A stretch of 64,000 nucleotides of DNA from Paracyclopina nana. Its lineage: Eukaryota; Arthropoda; Copepoda; Cyclopoida; Cyclopettidae. The notes beneath the pieces were generated by a model that was given only the letters and a program-made list of their open reading frames with translations, was not told where the DNA came from and made no database searches. The translations under genes and the position numbers were made by a program. Shown here piece after piece: positions 22,601 to 34,864 of this stretch (position 1 is its first letter; every line of letters starts with the position of its first letter). The stretch is taken from contig JAGUCH010000007.1 of assembly GCA_019096065.1 (NCBI GenBank), forward strand, positions 4,734,501 through 4,798,500, written 5' to 3'.

Positions 22601-25600
22601 TATGATCAAAATATCGAGCGATATTATGCTGATATTTGCAAATATGAGGTACTTCCAATATCATTTCTCAGATTTTTTCTTCGGATTCGGTCTTTTGGTA
22701 CCAAAAGCCATCCTACTACAGTATCTAAATTCTCAGTTTCTCAGTATTTCGCTCAGATATTTTGACAAAATATCAGATATTATAAGCAGGTGAACCATGC
22801 CAATGTGACTTATCTTATGTCACTTGCTGACATGAACATAGCAAGTCCAAGCTAGCAAAGCAAAGAATTTTATGCTAGCTCTAAAGCTATAAAAAATTGA
22901 CCAATTTGCTTTAAAGCTTAAAATCTCAAGTGCACCTAGTAACTTTACTTAGCAACGAAAAGCTTCAATTTCGGCCTTATACTCGTTTGACAAGTTCAAA
23001 GGACTTGCAATTAGGCTCAAAGCAATTAAGCTTATAGGAAAATGCAATCACTTTTGTACTAGGTAATTCTACTATCTAATCATGTTAAGCAGCTAAGAAG
23101 GCTAACAAAAATGACCAGTGGTCCAAAATAGGCACAGTCTAACATCCACTACAGCAAATACGTACACCGAAATAATGCAAACAACCAAAGAAAGCCCTTT
23201 CTTCTCTTAATGATGCTTAAAGTAGGTTAATTGTGTGAGCATAGCCTTTAACAGGCTGCTGGACCAACAAACAATCAATTAAAATGTAAAATGAGCTATT
23301 TAAAAATTGGATAAAGAAGTAGAAGCAAGAAACCAAAGATTGACATTGCTTTAATTTTTCAAAGGAAAATTGTATGTCATAATTTAAAATGGTCGTTACC
23401 TGCAATTGGTAGTCGTGCATTATTTGAACAAGAGAATCTCGTAAGCCCGGAATTTCTCGTCCATCTTCAATTCTTTCGACCAGAATTCGAGGATCGACAT
23501 GAGTTCCTATGTTGTGAAGTAGCACGTGTACGAAGTAAGGCTTGTCAATGCTGAAGTCTATTAGATCTTGCCACAGGTCTACGTCGTCATACTCCTGAAA
23601 AAGGGCTCGTTTTTATTGGCCTTAAGAAACGCAATAATATATATCACTTGTATCAAATGGATTTTGCACAAAACATCCATACAAATTGAGTATTGGTCTG
23701 AAAAGCATTTTTCGATAGTACTGAAATGGAATGCCAGCAGTATGTACATATTTCGTAATTTCATTTGACAGGATCTCGGGTACATCCAAGTGAAAAAGAC
23801 CTGTAAGTCGTATCTCTATACGTTGCAATTCCCCTTTTTTCTTGCAATGATTTAATGAAACTGCACATGACATCCAGCCCTTTCACGACTTTTCCAATAC
23901 TGACATTAAAAGGAAAGAGACTTACATTATGCCTACTGCGATAATGCCTTTTTTAATAAAAAGAATTCTCCACACAAGTGAATTCTTAAGAGTCTAAAAT
24001 AGTTTAGTCTTTTTAGCCTAAGGCCTGGATCAGCTGGCTATTTCACCGCAATTTTGAGCGCCGTAATTGCGATTCAATTGTCAACATAACAGCGATCAGC
24101 TGGTAATTGTAATCCAATTTTTGCTATGTGCAACAATTATTTATTTAGCGGGTTTAAAGTACAACTTAAAGACCAAAATTCAAAAATGGGATCATACGAA
24201 CTTAAACTATAAAAAAACAGCCTCTGTTATGACAAATAAGGCCAAAATTAGGCCAACTTGAATTGCAAAGGTTTGGTTGATTTTACTCTTAAAGTTCCGC
24301 CGCTGCTTTGCTCGCCGAAATTGCACTGCAATTATCTGTAGTAGCTGATCCACTTAAATTGCAGCGCAATTACAAACAGCAGCTGAAATTATAACCGAAA
24401 TTGCGCTGCAATCAGGACCAGCTGATCCAGGCCTAAAATTGCCAAGCATTAGGCATGTTGAAAAGAATGCAATGTGTCACAAGACAATTTCTTAGTGGGT
24501 ATTTTTAAGGCTGCGTCTTGAGTTTGAATGCAAAGAGAGACAAATATGCTCTCTCAATTCAATGAGCTTTTTTCAAGAGCCCAACATATTGCCTGGCAAT
24601 CCTATAATCCTATCCCAATTTTCAAGTACCTTGCAAAACTCGACAGCTTTATGAATGTCGTAGTTTTCTGATGTGATCAATCTCAAGGCTTCCCTAGTGT
24701 TGCTCATTCTTGCTAATATGTAGATGCGTTCGTCAACCAATTCTCGAACATGGTGAGTGCAAGTTTCCAAGGCTTCCTAAAATTGAAAAATAAATTGTGA
24801 GTTTTGGTAGAGGTAATTCAACCTATTTTTTTAGAAAAGCTGGACCTGCACCAAAAGCAATTCCACCGAAACGAGTAAGTGGAGCTTTCTTACCCGAAAA
24901 TCAGTAGCACAATTTTCTCTAATTTTAGCTCAACCTAAGCACTCGAAAGAGTTAGTTAGCTCAACCACATGCTTGCGGGGAAAGTTCCAAAAGTTTTATG
25001 AGGATCGAATGAAGAAACAAAAGCTAAGAAGGACATATTTCAACCATCACATGACAAAATAAATTCAAACTAAAAAAGTTGGTTCTGAATCCATTTCCTT
25101 ATAGGGCCTGTTCGCCTGCTTATTATAGCCGCTATTTTGGCAAAGTATTCAAGAGAAATACTGAGAAACTGAGAATTTTATTATTGGTGTAGGATGGCTT
25201 TTGGCACCAATATATCGATTCCGAAGTCAAAATCAGAAAAATTATTTTACAAATACCGGATATTTGCAAATATCAGCATAATATCGCACGTTATTTTGCT
25301 GATAATATTGCAGGTGAACAGGGCCTAAGTCTGTCAGACATTTAAATAATTGATTGTGGGCAGAACGGTTTGCATGAAGTTTGGTGTCAGACAAGAACTC
25401 CCAAGAGAGGAAAACAAGAATATTTCATAACCGTAGGATTTGAAAGCTGCTGGCTACTTTCAGCAGCAGAGCATTTATAATGAAACATACCTGAATAGGA
25501 TAATTATCCGAGGCCTTGAGAAATTCGAGCAGTTTTTCAGGGTTGTAATCAGCGTAGAGTCCAACCAAGTAACCATGAAATTTCTTTGAAGCTTCCCAAT

Positions 25601-28600
25601 CTTTCAGGCAAAGTGCATCCAAGTAGTAATACAAGTTTCTGAAAAGAATGAAATTAGTGCGCTCAAAGAAGAAGGCCCATGAATGCAATGGGGATACTAT
25701 ATTATGCTTAGATGGTGGCCAGCAAGACAAATAGTCAGCGTAAAGCTATAAAGGGACTGAATAGGTACATAAATACTAATAGGAGGAAAAAGCCGAAAAA
25801 GTACACAGCTTCAACAGCAAAAAAAAGTACTTTATGAGCATGTATGCACCTCCTTGCATTATCAAGTATTTTACGCCTATCCCCTGTGGCTAGAGCATTT
25901 TCCTCGCTTGTAACACTTGGCTCACTAAGATGGCAAACTAAATAAAGATATTGTACAAAGCATGATGCAAGAATGTAAATGAACGAGACCAATTCAACAT
26001 CCCTACAATTTACTATTTGTATTGCCTTAACTAACGACAGACTGCACTCGTATTAATTAAAAGGCGACAGAAGATTTGAGATGCCACCACTACTGAGCTT
26101 AGCTGAATTGATTCACAGCAGCTTCTAAAAAAACCAAAGCTTTGCGGAGCTGAGCTGAATGCTCGGCTGAGCAGAAGTACTTGAATTTCAGCTGAGCTGA
26201 TCGCAAGCTGAGCTTACTGCTATCTGAGCTGAACTGACTGCAATGTAAAGCTAACTGAACAGCTCAAAGCAATGCTGAGCAAACTAAAAGCTGAGCTTAC
26301 TCGAAGCTGAGCCGTCTGCAAGCTGAGCTGAGCTGATTGCACTGCTGAGCTGGCTGCAAAGATTAATTGAACTAATTGCACGGCTTTTCTCGGCTGACTA
26401 CAATGATGTGCTGAGCAGAGCACAGCAGAGCTGATTGTAGAAAAGAGCTGAGCTGAGTGACGAGCAGAGCTGAGCTGACTTGTACCCTGCTTGAGATGAC
26501 ACATATCTGGGCTGAGATTACTCATTTCTGATATGAGATCATTCACAACTGAGCTGAGATGACAAACAGCTGAACTGAGATCATTCACAACTAATTTGAG
26601 ATCCTTCACTGCTGAGCTGAGATGACTAACAGCTGAGCTGAGATGTCTCACAGCTGAGCTGAGATGTTTCACAGCTGAGATGAGATGTCTGACAGCTAAC
26701 CTGACTCTCAACAGAGATGACTATAAATAGCTTGAATGACGAGGCAGCCTTAATTACAACCCGTAAAAATGCGGATCGTACGAAAGTTGGTGCAGAGAAT
26801 GCTGCAAAGTGCTCAAATCATGAATGAAAACAAAGACGGGAGGAAAACATATGCTTCGAGGCTGCCATCTTGATGGAGAAGTATTTACCTGCTGGAATTT
26901 TCCAACTTTTCGACAATAATCTCTGGAGGCAGTTTGTCAGTGTGTTCGAGGAATAGCTTGAGTGCGTCTTTCAAATCGAGATCCATCAACTGCGCCACTT
27001 TGTCATCGACTGCCCCAAATAAATCATGCTTCCTAATAAGCTGGAACACATCTTTGTGGCCAAGCTTCAAGTACATGGCCATGGCTTTGTCATATTTCTT
27101 CTGGTGGCTGAAAATGAAAGATTATGAACAGACTTTAGACAGAGGAACCCAAGTGAGTGCATGATCAATATTTGTTTAGCTGAGTAGAGCAGTGTGAGCA
27201 CCAACATTGGTTCGTTTTGATTTCTACAGCATTTTTGATTTGGTTGCCAAAAAAAGTTCATAATCATGAACATTCTAGACATTTCTGTGAAGCATAGTAA
27301 AAATTAGAAAAAATACGAAGGCTAACTTGGAATTCAGAGAAGACAAATTGTCATGACAACTTTCTGAAAAGAGCAAGGATGAAGGTGCAAAAGGTTAAAT
27401 GAGTTTCTGAAGTCTCCCGAAAGTTCGTCTCAATTTACTTCAGGCTATAAGCTTAATTAGAAGAAGGAGCCTTTCTTTGCATAGCAAACTTATTAAGAGC
27501 ATTTAGAAAGCTATTGAGATGAAGAATTGTTTACTCAAATGCGGTGCATTGATCAAGGAATCAGTTGAAGAAAGTCATATTTTTTTAAATCAAAAGCTTT
27601 TCTAAAATTAGGGTAAATTCAAAAAAAGGAAGGGTATACAATCATCCATGTTTCCATTGGTAATAGACGACGTAGACTCTAACTAGTGAATGCAATATTA
27701 CACAGTACATGCAATTTGGCACCATGCTTCAATCTCACCAATAAGGCACAATTTAAAGGGGCCATAATCGTTAACGTAAATTAGGAATGAGTAAATGACG
27801 TGCTCATAATTAAGGGCCTGTTCACCTGCTTATTATGGCCGTTATTTTGGCAAAATATTGGAGAGAAATACTGAGAAACTGAGAATTTTATTTTTGGTGT
27901 AGGATGGCTTTTGGTACCAATATATCGATTCCGAAGTCAAAATCTGAAAAATGATTTTACAAATACCGGATTTTTGCAAATATCAGCATAATATCGCGCT
28001 TTATTTTGCTGATAATATTGCAGGTGAACAGGGCCTAAGGCGTAATGGCACGCATAATTTCAGCTTCTATTTTTAATTTGAGGTTGTATAGCCTGGATCA
28101 CATCACTCTGGCTTTCATTTGAACAAAAAACTAATAGGCCTTTACCTTTCTGAAATCGCACTCAAAAAGCTTTTTTACAGAATGCCAATAACATCCGAGC
28201 TTTTTAAATACATTTGTATCATAAAAACCCTTTGTCCCGCCCGATGCCATCCCAACATCGTAGAGATGTACGCTCCGAAATTAAAAGACCTGATCAGGGC
28301 TTAAAAAAGCACGGAAGAAGGCAAAGCTTAAAAGCTTTCATAAGCACAGTGTACTTACACAAATCCTTTACATGAACATGTGATCATTTCTCTGAAACTA
28401 ACCTAATAGTATTGATGAGAAATGTAACAATACTGTCCTGATGACGAGTCCATATAGGGTTTTTCGCTCATGAGTAGTCAAATGAAAGATCACCGAGTGG
28501 CGAAGCCACGAGTGATCTGGAATTTTACTACGAATGAGCGAAAAACCCTATATGGACGAGTCATCAGGACAGTATTGACATTTTTGTCAGCTTCGTGACG

Positions 28601-31600
28601 TTTAAAAGTCCCTATAGTACAGTTTAATGCTAAAAATTGATTAATTTACCTATTAAATCGGTCTTAAAAAAGATAGCTCGTTTGCAGGTAAAACTTTGCG
28701 GTCAATCGCGCGCGCGCATCTCCATCAAAGACTCAGCACTTGCAGGGTAACCAGATATTTAGGGGAATATTTCGCCAGAATATTTTCAAAAAGCACCAAA
28801 ATTACGAATTTGGCTTTTTACAAAGATCAATTAAAGTTTTTTTTTGCAAATTCTCGAAAAAAAAATTATTTTTGCAGACTTTTCTTTAAAAAAGATCTTT
28901 GGAAGACTTTTCTCAAAAAAAGATCTTTGGAAGACTTTTCTCAAAACAAGATCTTTGGAAGACTTTTCTCCAAAAAAGATCTTTGGAAGACTTTTCTCAA
29001 AAAAAGATCTTTGGAAGACTTTTATCAAATGAGAATGTTTTAGAAGACTGTTTTTATTATTAGGAGTTATTAGGAAGACTTACTTAGAATAGAAAGTAAT
29101 CATTATTTAATATGCCAGATGGAATTCTGATAGTACATTGGGATAGAGCCGACCTATCACTCAACAGACCCAGGTTCGAATCCCGGTCAAGTCTTTTTTT
29201 AATTGAAGAAGAACTCTCAAGTTGCCAACTGTACAATAATGAGCATTATTTCTTCACATGTGACGAAAAAATCCATTATTGTACGGTGGATGCGAGTGCA
29301 CGCCAAATCTCAGCAAAATATGGGGATTTTCGCTTCACTGCCGTATGTAGTGCACCCACCGCCAAGTTGACAAAAATGTTCCGTAGCTCACAATCACGCA
29401 ACCCGATACTCGCGATGATTCCGTGGAGACCTCTCAACACTCAACTGTATGTTTTACAGTTTACTCAGTCAAATCAACTTCTGTGCAGCTTACCGCTAAA
29501 TATATCAGTTCCGTTTGTTTTTCCATACCAACAAGTTGTCCATTTATTCGACGCTTTTGTACAAAGTTCTTATTCAAGACTTTGGCTATATCCGTGTAGT
29601 AAGGCCGCCTTCCAGAGGCACAGTATCTCTGCGAAGCCTTCCTTTCAAGTATAATATCGCAACATCAATCACGCGATCTAATCGAAGGTAAAGAAGGCTT
29701 TCCCAAAAATTCCACCATACAAATTAAGCTCACATACTAAGAGTACAACATTGACGAAAGCATTGGTACTTTTATAATTGGCTACTAAAATGCAACCAAA
29801 TCAAACGCAACGCACTGCCTATTAATTAGCATTACCTAATTGACCATAACTTACCCAAAAAGTGTGGCCAGAATCCGTTGCAAAGTTTGGTTGTCTGGTA
29901 GAAGCAACAGCTGGTCTACAATTGAGCCAACAACTTTGCTGATGTCGTACAGGTCAGGAGGCCAGTCTCTGACCATTGACAGCAGAACGTCATCCTTCCT
30001 TGGGTCCAACTTGAGCACAGCCAGAAGCACAGCCTCGTACACATGAGGGTCCAGCTTGATTTGGTTCCTTTCTCGTCCCAAGGGCAAAAAGGGCCCAATG
30101 GAAGCCACTTGATTGAGCCGAATGAACTTCAGAATCTCATCTTCCCAAAGCCTTTTTTCGCCCTTGAAAATCCTCCCAAAGAGCTTGCCAGTCTCGTCAA
30201 ATTTGCTGTTTTCAATCAGGTGATCCAAGTACTGACGCCCAACATTGGGCACTGAATGTCTCTTGAGCTGTTTGGTGTGTGATTCAGCAAAACAGAGGGC
30301 TTTTTCGAACTGAAAAAAGTAATAGCAGATATGGAAAAGGTCTCTGGTATGTTACGTACGTAATCACTGAATAAATCCTATTGACATATGGTAATTAGCT
30401 AGCAGAGTGGCTCAATTAAAAAAAAACCTGCTCTATTTGCTGATGTCAGACCTTAATTTGACGCTGATGGGAATCTAATGGGCTTTTTTTCGAGTGCTTA
30501 TACGCTAAAGTTAGCAAATAAAAAGCATAATTATGCCTTAAAAAAGGTCAAGATACATGTATGAAATATGATGCTAGCATCCTCGTAACACTCTTAGCAA
30601 TCTCAATTACGAGTATTGCTACGCGCGTATGAGGAAATATCTTCATAAAATGGTCAATCTCTTTGACAGACAGACATGAGATATCATGAAATTTTTGACA
30701 GCTTACATCAATCTACGTATCGAAAATGCTATCAAGAAAACCTTGGCTATTTCACTTTATCAGAGGAATATTTTGCTTTTTTCATGTATTGTCCAGGCTC
30801 CTCAAATCTCTTTGTAAAAGGTTAACACGTGATCATAAGTAAAGTGCACAAAGAATACTTCCTTCAATCGAGGAAAATCCTTCAAATCCTTCAAATCCAC
30901 TTGCTTACGAGCGTGCTAAGTGAAATGTTGCAGCACCAAATTCATACGACGATTTCTACTTTTAGATTTGGTGCTTTTCTGTCGTAGTAAGCTTCTCCAT
31001 GTCTCTAATATCAAAGGATGCAGTTGGATATCTTTTTGCTACGAATTCTAAACCAAAATACAGAAAAGTACGTTGTCAACTAAGGCAAGTCAACAAAAGA
31101 AATGCCATTCCATAAGGTATTTGCTGACATAGTAGTCTAGTTTTTAGTATCTCTGTGGAAGAATGTCCATAGAAAATTACTTGCTATTTACTCAACAAAA
31201 GATGGGAAGAAATCTAATATTTACCTGCTCTTGAAGAAGCAACCAGTCCACGTGATCATCTTGATCTCGAGGCTTGCCGAAAAAAATATCAGACGGTGAC
31301 ACTATGAAATAATGCTGATCTTCCAGCAAGTATTCTAAATGCAAATCTGTGGATGCGAGCCTCTCGTAGTCCTTTAAGCACAAATAGTCTGTAGACACTT
31401 CATTAAAATCATCATCTTCCAATGGTTCCACTATGGTCAACTGAGGCTTGTTTGCTTCTGGATCCTCATCTATTTTAGGAAAGTTAATTGAGGATGTTAT
31501 CTAAGATACAGGAAATATCACCTTGCTCAGCATCTTGTCCTTTTTTGGGGAAGGCCAACAACACGAGCAATTTGTCCATGGGAGCAAGGCCACAAATAAA

Positions 31601-32976
31601 AAATGAGTCTAGCTTCACTGTGTGCAGAATCTCCACTTTAAAATGGGGCAAATCTCGCAGCCTTCCCTCGTTTGGAGATCGTCGTCGAATATGACAAATA
31701 CGAGCTGTGTCGGAGTAGCTGACAAAAAGTGACGTTTGATCTGACCAACTTATTCTGCAGAAAGAACTGTCTTCGATTGCCAACTTGATGATGGAAATCG
31801 TCTTCTCTTGGACTACGTCATATACGACAACACCTCGTTTTGAGGTCCAAGCAGCAAACCTCCCTCTCCATTTGATCAAGTTGATCGGTCCATCTGTGCC
31901 ATCAGTCAGAATTATCTATTCAAAAAAATGATATAGTGAACATTTTCGGATGAAAATTCTTCTGCAATTCCAAAGCTTTCAAAGGTAATGATTACCACAA
32001 GGTAATGAATTATTACTGAGGTAAAAGGGTTCTTCTTCAAGATATTGCGGTGCTTTTCGTAAGCATTAATGATGAAATATGATACAAGCAGAACGTGCCA
32101 GCAGCTTAGCTAGAGATGTACTACATTAATTCTAAAAAAGCTAAAGCACTGAGGCAGCGATACAGAGGTTCAAAGAATGTTTTGTTACAATAGCTCACCC
32201 ACGAACGTAATAGGCTTACTAAAGTTATACCATTGGCTTAGCAAATTAAAAAGTACGTTTCGAAAAAGCGAAAAACCTTGGATTGAATCAAGACATTTCT
32301 GACCTGTTTGTATCTGTTGAGAAAGGCAGTTCGTTCATACATGATGACTCTATCACTGTCACCAGTCATGAACCTTCGTCCGGATCCCGGTCGAGCGAAA
32401 ATCGGATCCAAAGCCACGGCATTGACAGGTTTACCAGCATTGAGGACATGATTGTTCTCCTTGGTGTACAACCCAGAAATCATCACTTTTCCATCTAATG
32501 AGCACGAAGCCACATATTCGCCCACGTGATCAATTGAAATTTGCGAAACAGCGACTGAATGAGCATGCTTGCTAAAATGAGTTTGTGTCTGAGGTAAAAC
32601 ATGGCCCAAAGCATCTAGTAAATATAAACGGCCCCATTGAGTTCCTGCAAATAAAAAGGTAATGATCAAATTATTTTCATAAAATTATGAGAAATATAAC
32701 TATGTCACCTAAAACTGTAAATTTTTCGTGCACAGCAAAAGTTGAGGCCAGGTCTCGGTCCAGAATTTCCTTAAGGTCACTTGACAATCGGTCATATTTC
32801 AGCCGAGGCTCATCACTGTTTTCAAATCGACTGTCTTGGCTCTTCAAATCATCGTGAACTTTGTCGTCAAAGTCGTGATATCGAGCCTCACCGAAAGTGC
32901 TCTGAGAATCGACCAAAGAAGCATTTAGAGACAAATCTGCTTCTTCGGCGATTTCCACGTCGTCATCCACATCCAT
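19644..32976 (-). CDS. VPS41: VPS41, HOPS complex subunit
   Basis: VPS41 is a subunit of the HOPS tethering complex, which drives late endosome/lysosome fusion and AP-3 trafficking. Ten exons fit: 32976-32709, 32644-32304, 31915-31522, 31469-31225, 30309-29855, 27107-26889, 25638-25491, 24776-24630, 23594-23400 and 19916-19644. The total is 894 residues, close to the metazoan length of about 850. An acidic N-terminus precedes KYDRL; exons 1-4 form the beta-propeller (QWGRLYLLD, DGKVMISGLY, KWRGRFAAW, RDQDDHVDWLL); exons 5-9 form the clathrin-heavy-chain-type helical repeat (GHKDVFQLI, NIGTHVDP, PGLRDSLV). Exon 10 encodes a RING-H2 finger with Cys at about 842 and 845, HCKH..H..C and a final CxxC. 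Introns up to 3.5 kb hold most of the window's mobile elements. NKAP is divergent 394 bp away. A dead copy of exon 10 lies at 18785-19012. Confidence 0.95.
20105..20329. mobile_element. MITE family D, copy 1 (TTA duplication)
   Basis: The left end is TGCTGTGTTCACCTGT and the right end is close to TTTCCTTAAAATCTTACG on the opposite strand. TTA flanks it at 20102-20104 and 20330-20332. The homologous element at 52423-52661 lies in inverse orientation. It has no coding capacity and lies in VPS41 intron 9. The TWA duplication suggests PIF/Harbinger. Confidence 0.75.
20911..21303. mobile_element. MITE family C, diverged copy (TTA duplication)
   Basis: The ends GGCCCTGATCATCT and AGATGATCCAAGCC are imperfect inverted repeats, with TTA at 20908-20910 and 21304-21306. 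The interior (GAGCGCCGTTA, TAACAAGCATAACA) resembles the better preserved element at 24022-24433. It lies in VPS41 intron 9. Confidence 0.7.
21869..21941 (-). tRNA. tRNA-like sequence (loop anticodon GCA, probably a decayed or tRNA-derived copy)
   Basis: The minus strand shows an A-box-like TAGCTAAATGGATAGAG, a perfect 5-bp anticodon stem TTGGA/TCCAA around a loop with GCA at the anticodon position (Cys), and a B-box-like GGTTCAAACC. The acceptor stem does not pair well. No functional tRNA is claimed; it is probably a tRNA-derived repeat or pseudogene. Confidence 0.35.
22017..22087 (-). tRNA. tRNA-like sequence (loop anticodon CGT, decayed)
   Basis: The minus strand carries TGGTACACTGGTTAGAG (A box) and GGTTCACACCC (B box), with a loop CTCGTGA placing CGT (Thr) at the anticodon. 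The anticodon and acceptor stems are poorly paired, so this is probably a pseudogene or tRNA-derived repeat. It lies about 75 bp from a similar relic on the same strand. Confidence 0.35.
22276..22450. repeat. long hairpin-type inverted repeat (175 bp)
   Basis: Arms of about 70 bp pair across a short centre. The left arm contains GGGTCATTAAATAGCTGA and GATTTTAAAATGGAAAAAC; the right arm carries the complements, ending in GAGCTC-type bases. One arm recurs at 10632-10680. It is probably a foldback element in VPS41 intron 9. Confidence 0.7.
22580..22801. mobile_element. MITE family B, copy 2
   Basis: This is an inverted-repeat element with GGTTCACCTGC/GCAGGTGAACC ends, homologous to 11111-11332 in opposite orientation and to 25104-25325 and 27814-28035. 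The interior contains TTTTGGTACCAAAAG. It lies in VPS41 intron 9. Confidence 0.75.
24022..24433. mobile_element. MITE family C, well-preserved copy (TAA duplication)
   Basis: Inverted ends GGCCTGGATCAGCTGG and CCAGCTGATCCAGGCC bound a 412-bp element flanked by TAA at 24019-24021 and 24434-24436. Sub-terminal AATTGCG/CGCAATT motifs repeat internally. It has no coding capacity and lies in VPS41 intron 8. The TAA duplication fits PIF/Harbinger. Confidence 0.85.
25104..25325. mobile_element. MITE family B, copy 3
   Basis: The ends are GGGCCTGTTCACCTGC and GCAGGTGAACAGGGCC. The element is very similar to the copy at 27814-28035, so these two form a younger subgroup than copies 1 and 2. The right flank is TAA and the left flank is slightly altered. 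It lies in VPS41 intron 7. Confidence 0.8.
26140..26700. repeat. AGCTGAGCTG minisatellite
   Basis: Many tandem units are built on AGCTGAGCTGA. In the right half the unit becomes a fairly regular 21-mer, CACAGCTGAGCTGAGATGTT with variations; the left half is more irregular. The periodicity of three keeps a long repetitive frame open on the minus strand (26711-26220), but this is a by-product of the repeat and not a gene. It lies in VPS41 intron 6. Confidence 0.85.
27814..28035. mobile_element. MITE family B, copy 4 (clear TAA duplication)
   Basis: GGGCCTGTTCACCTGC and GCAGGTGAACAGGGCC ends are flanked by TAA at 27811-27813 and 28036-28038, which defines the element ends for the whole family. 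It lies in VPS41 intron 5 and has no coding capacity. Confidence 0.85.
28428..28577. repeat. 150-bp near-perfect palindrome
   Basis: The left arm starts CAATACTGTCCTGATGACGA and runs through CCATATAGGGTTTTTCGCTC; the right arm is its inverted copy with very few mismatches. The centre contains a second stem (AGATCAC/GTGATCT) enclosing GTGGCGAAGCCAC. A transcript would fold into one long hairpin. No coding potential is seen. It lies in VPS41 intron 5. Confidence 0.85.
28875..29032. repeat. 28-bp tandem repeat, about 5.5 copies
   Basis: The unit contains AGACTTTTCTC, an A-run and AGATCTTTGGA. Copies are nearly identical, so the array is recent or homogenised. It opens spurious frames on both strands. 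It lies in VPS41 intron 5. Confidence 0.9.
29112..29654 (+). other. 180-codon open frame inside VPS41 intron 5, unknown
   Basis: A frame open for 180 codons lies antisense to VPS41. Its first third overlaps a tRNA-like B-box sequence and a T-run, so it is not a natural gene start. The part after about 29250 is richer in CpG than the surrounding intron and has varied amino-acid composition, which hints at the remains of a coding sequence from a transposon or another source. No domain or catalytic motif is recognised, and splice sites were not found. I treat it as a possible relic rather than a gene. Confidence 0.25.
29148..29195 (+). tRNA. tRNA-like 3' half with B box and T-run
   Basis: A perfect B-box GGTTCGAATCC at 29173-29183 is followed within about ten bases by a T-run, the RNA polymerase III terminator. 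Upstream, GGATAGAGCC resembles the end of an A box, but a full cloverleaf does not form. It is probably a tRNA-derived repeat or truncated pseudogene. Confidence 0.3.
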
Positions 32977-34384
<1,408 letters not shown>

Positions 34385-34839
34385 ATGTTCTCTCTTTTAG
34401 GTCATCTTCACATCAGCATGCGGAGTCGAAGCTTCCAGCTGGTAAAAGTGATACAGTATCATGATGTGGCCAAGTATGCTGAATTGACTGGGGATTTCAA
34501 CCCCATACACGCTCAAGGTATTTAAAAAGAAACCAAGAGAGAATAAAAGCAAGCAAAAAGCATGTTGTCATTGTAGAAAGTGGGATCGTGCATGGGACAT
34601 TTTTGCTCGGTTTGATCTCTGGTGTCATGGGGACCAAATGCCCTGGACCCGGCACCAAAGTTCTCGATCTGCAAGCCAAGTTCCCTAAGCCCTGTTCCAT
34701 AAATAGTGAAGTCACCATAGGTGTTCACCTGGAGGAGCTACGTAAAATTTCCACTGCAAACTTTGAAGTGAAATCTGGCAATGATTTGTGCGTTCAAGGC
34801 ACCGCCAAGCTGCTCTTGCCTAAAGACTACTTCACTTAG
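34385..34839 (+). CDS. HTD2: HTD2-like 3-hydroxyacyl-thioester dehydratase (MaoC hot-dog fold)
   Basis: HTD2 catalyses the dehydration step of mitochondrial fatty-acid synthesis, turning 3-hydroxyacyl-ACP into trans-2-enoyl-ACP. Two exons, 34385-34517 and 34577-34839, give 131 residues. The MaoC-type hydratase signature is present: YAELTGDFNPIHA with the catalytic Asp and His, then SGIVHGTFLLGLISGVMGT and the PGPG turn. The first 20 residues (MFSLLGHLHISMRSRS) have Arg and no acid, as in a mitochondrial presequence. ATG 34385 directly follows the NKAP stop; a second in-frame ATG is at 34418. A good acceptor-like TTCTCTCTTTTAG ends at 34400, so the transcript may instead start there by trans-splicing and use 34418. 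In vertebrates HTD2 is also bicistronic, but with RPP14. The 3' end converges on the DUF4789 gene 25 bp away. Confidence 0.88.
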
Positions 34840-34864
34840 GAAATAACAGAATGTATTATCGATT

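Noticed and set aside
26220-26711. 163-residue minus-strand ORF with repeated HLSSAV
   Set aside because: It is produced by the AGCTGAGCTG minisatellite, whose unit is a multiple of three; it has no splice context or domain.
28428-28577. Hammerhead ribozyme, suggested by CTGATGA followed by GAGTCC
   Set aside because: The GAAA box and the three-stem junction spacing are not present; the sequence is simply a long palindrome.
28696-29043. Repetitive plus- and minus-strand ORFs (LWKTFLKKRS-type)
   Set aside because: They are created by the 28-bp tandem repeat; three consecutive frames are open for the same reason.
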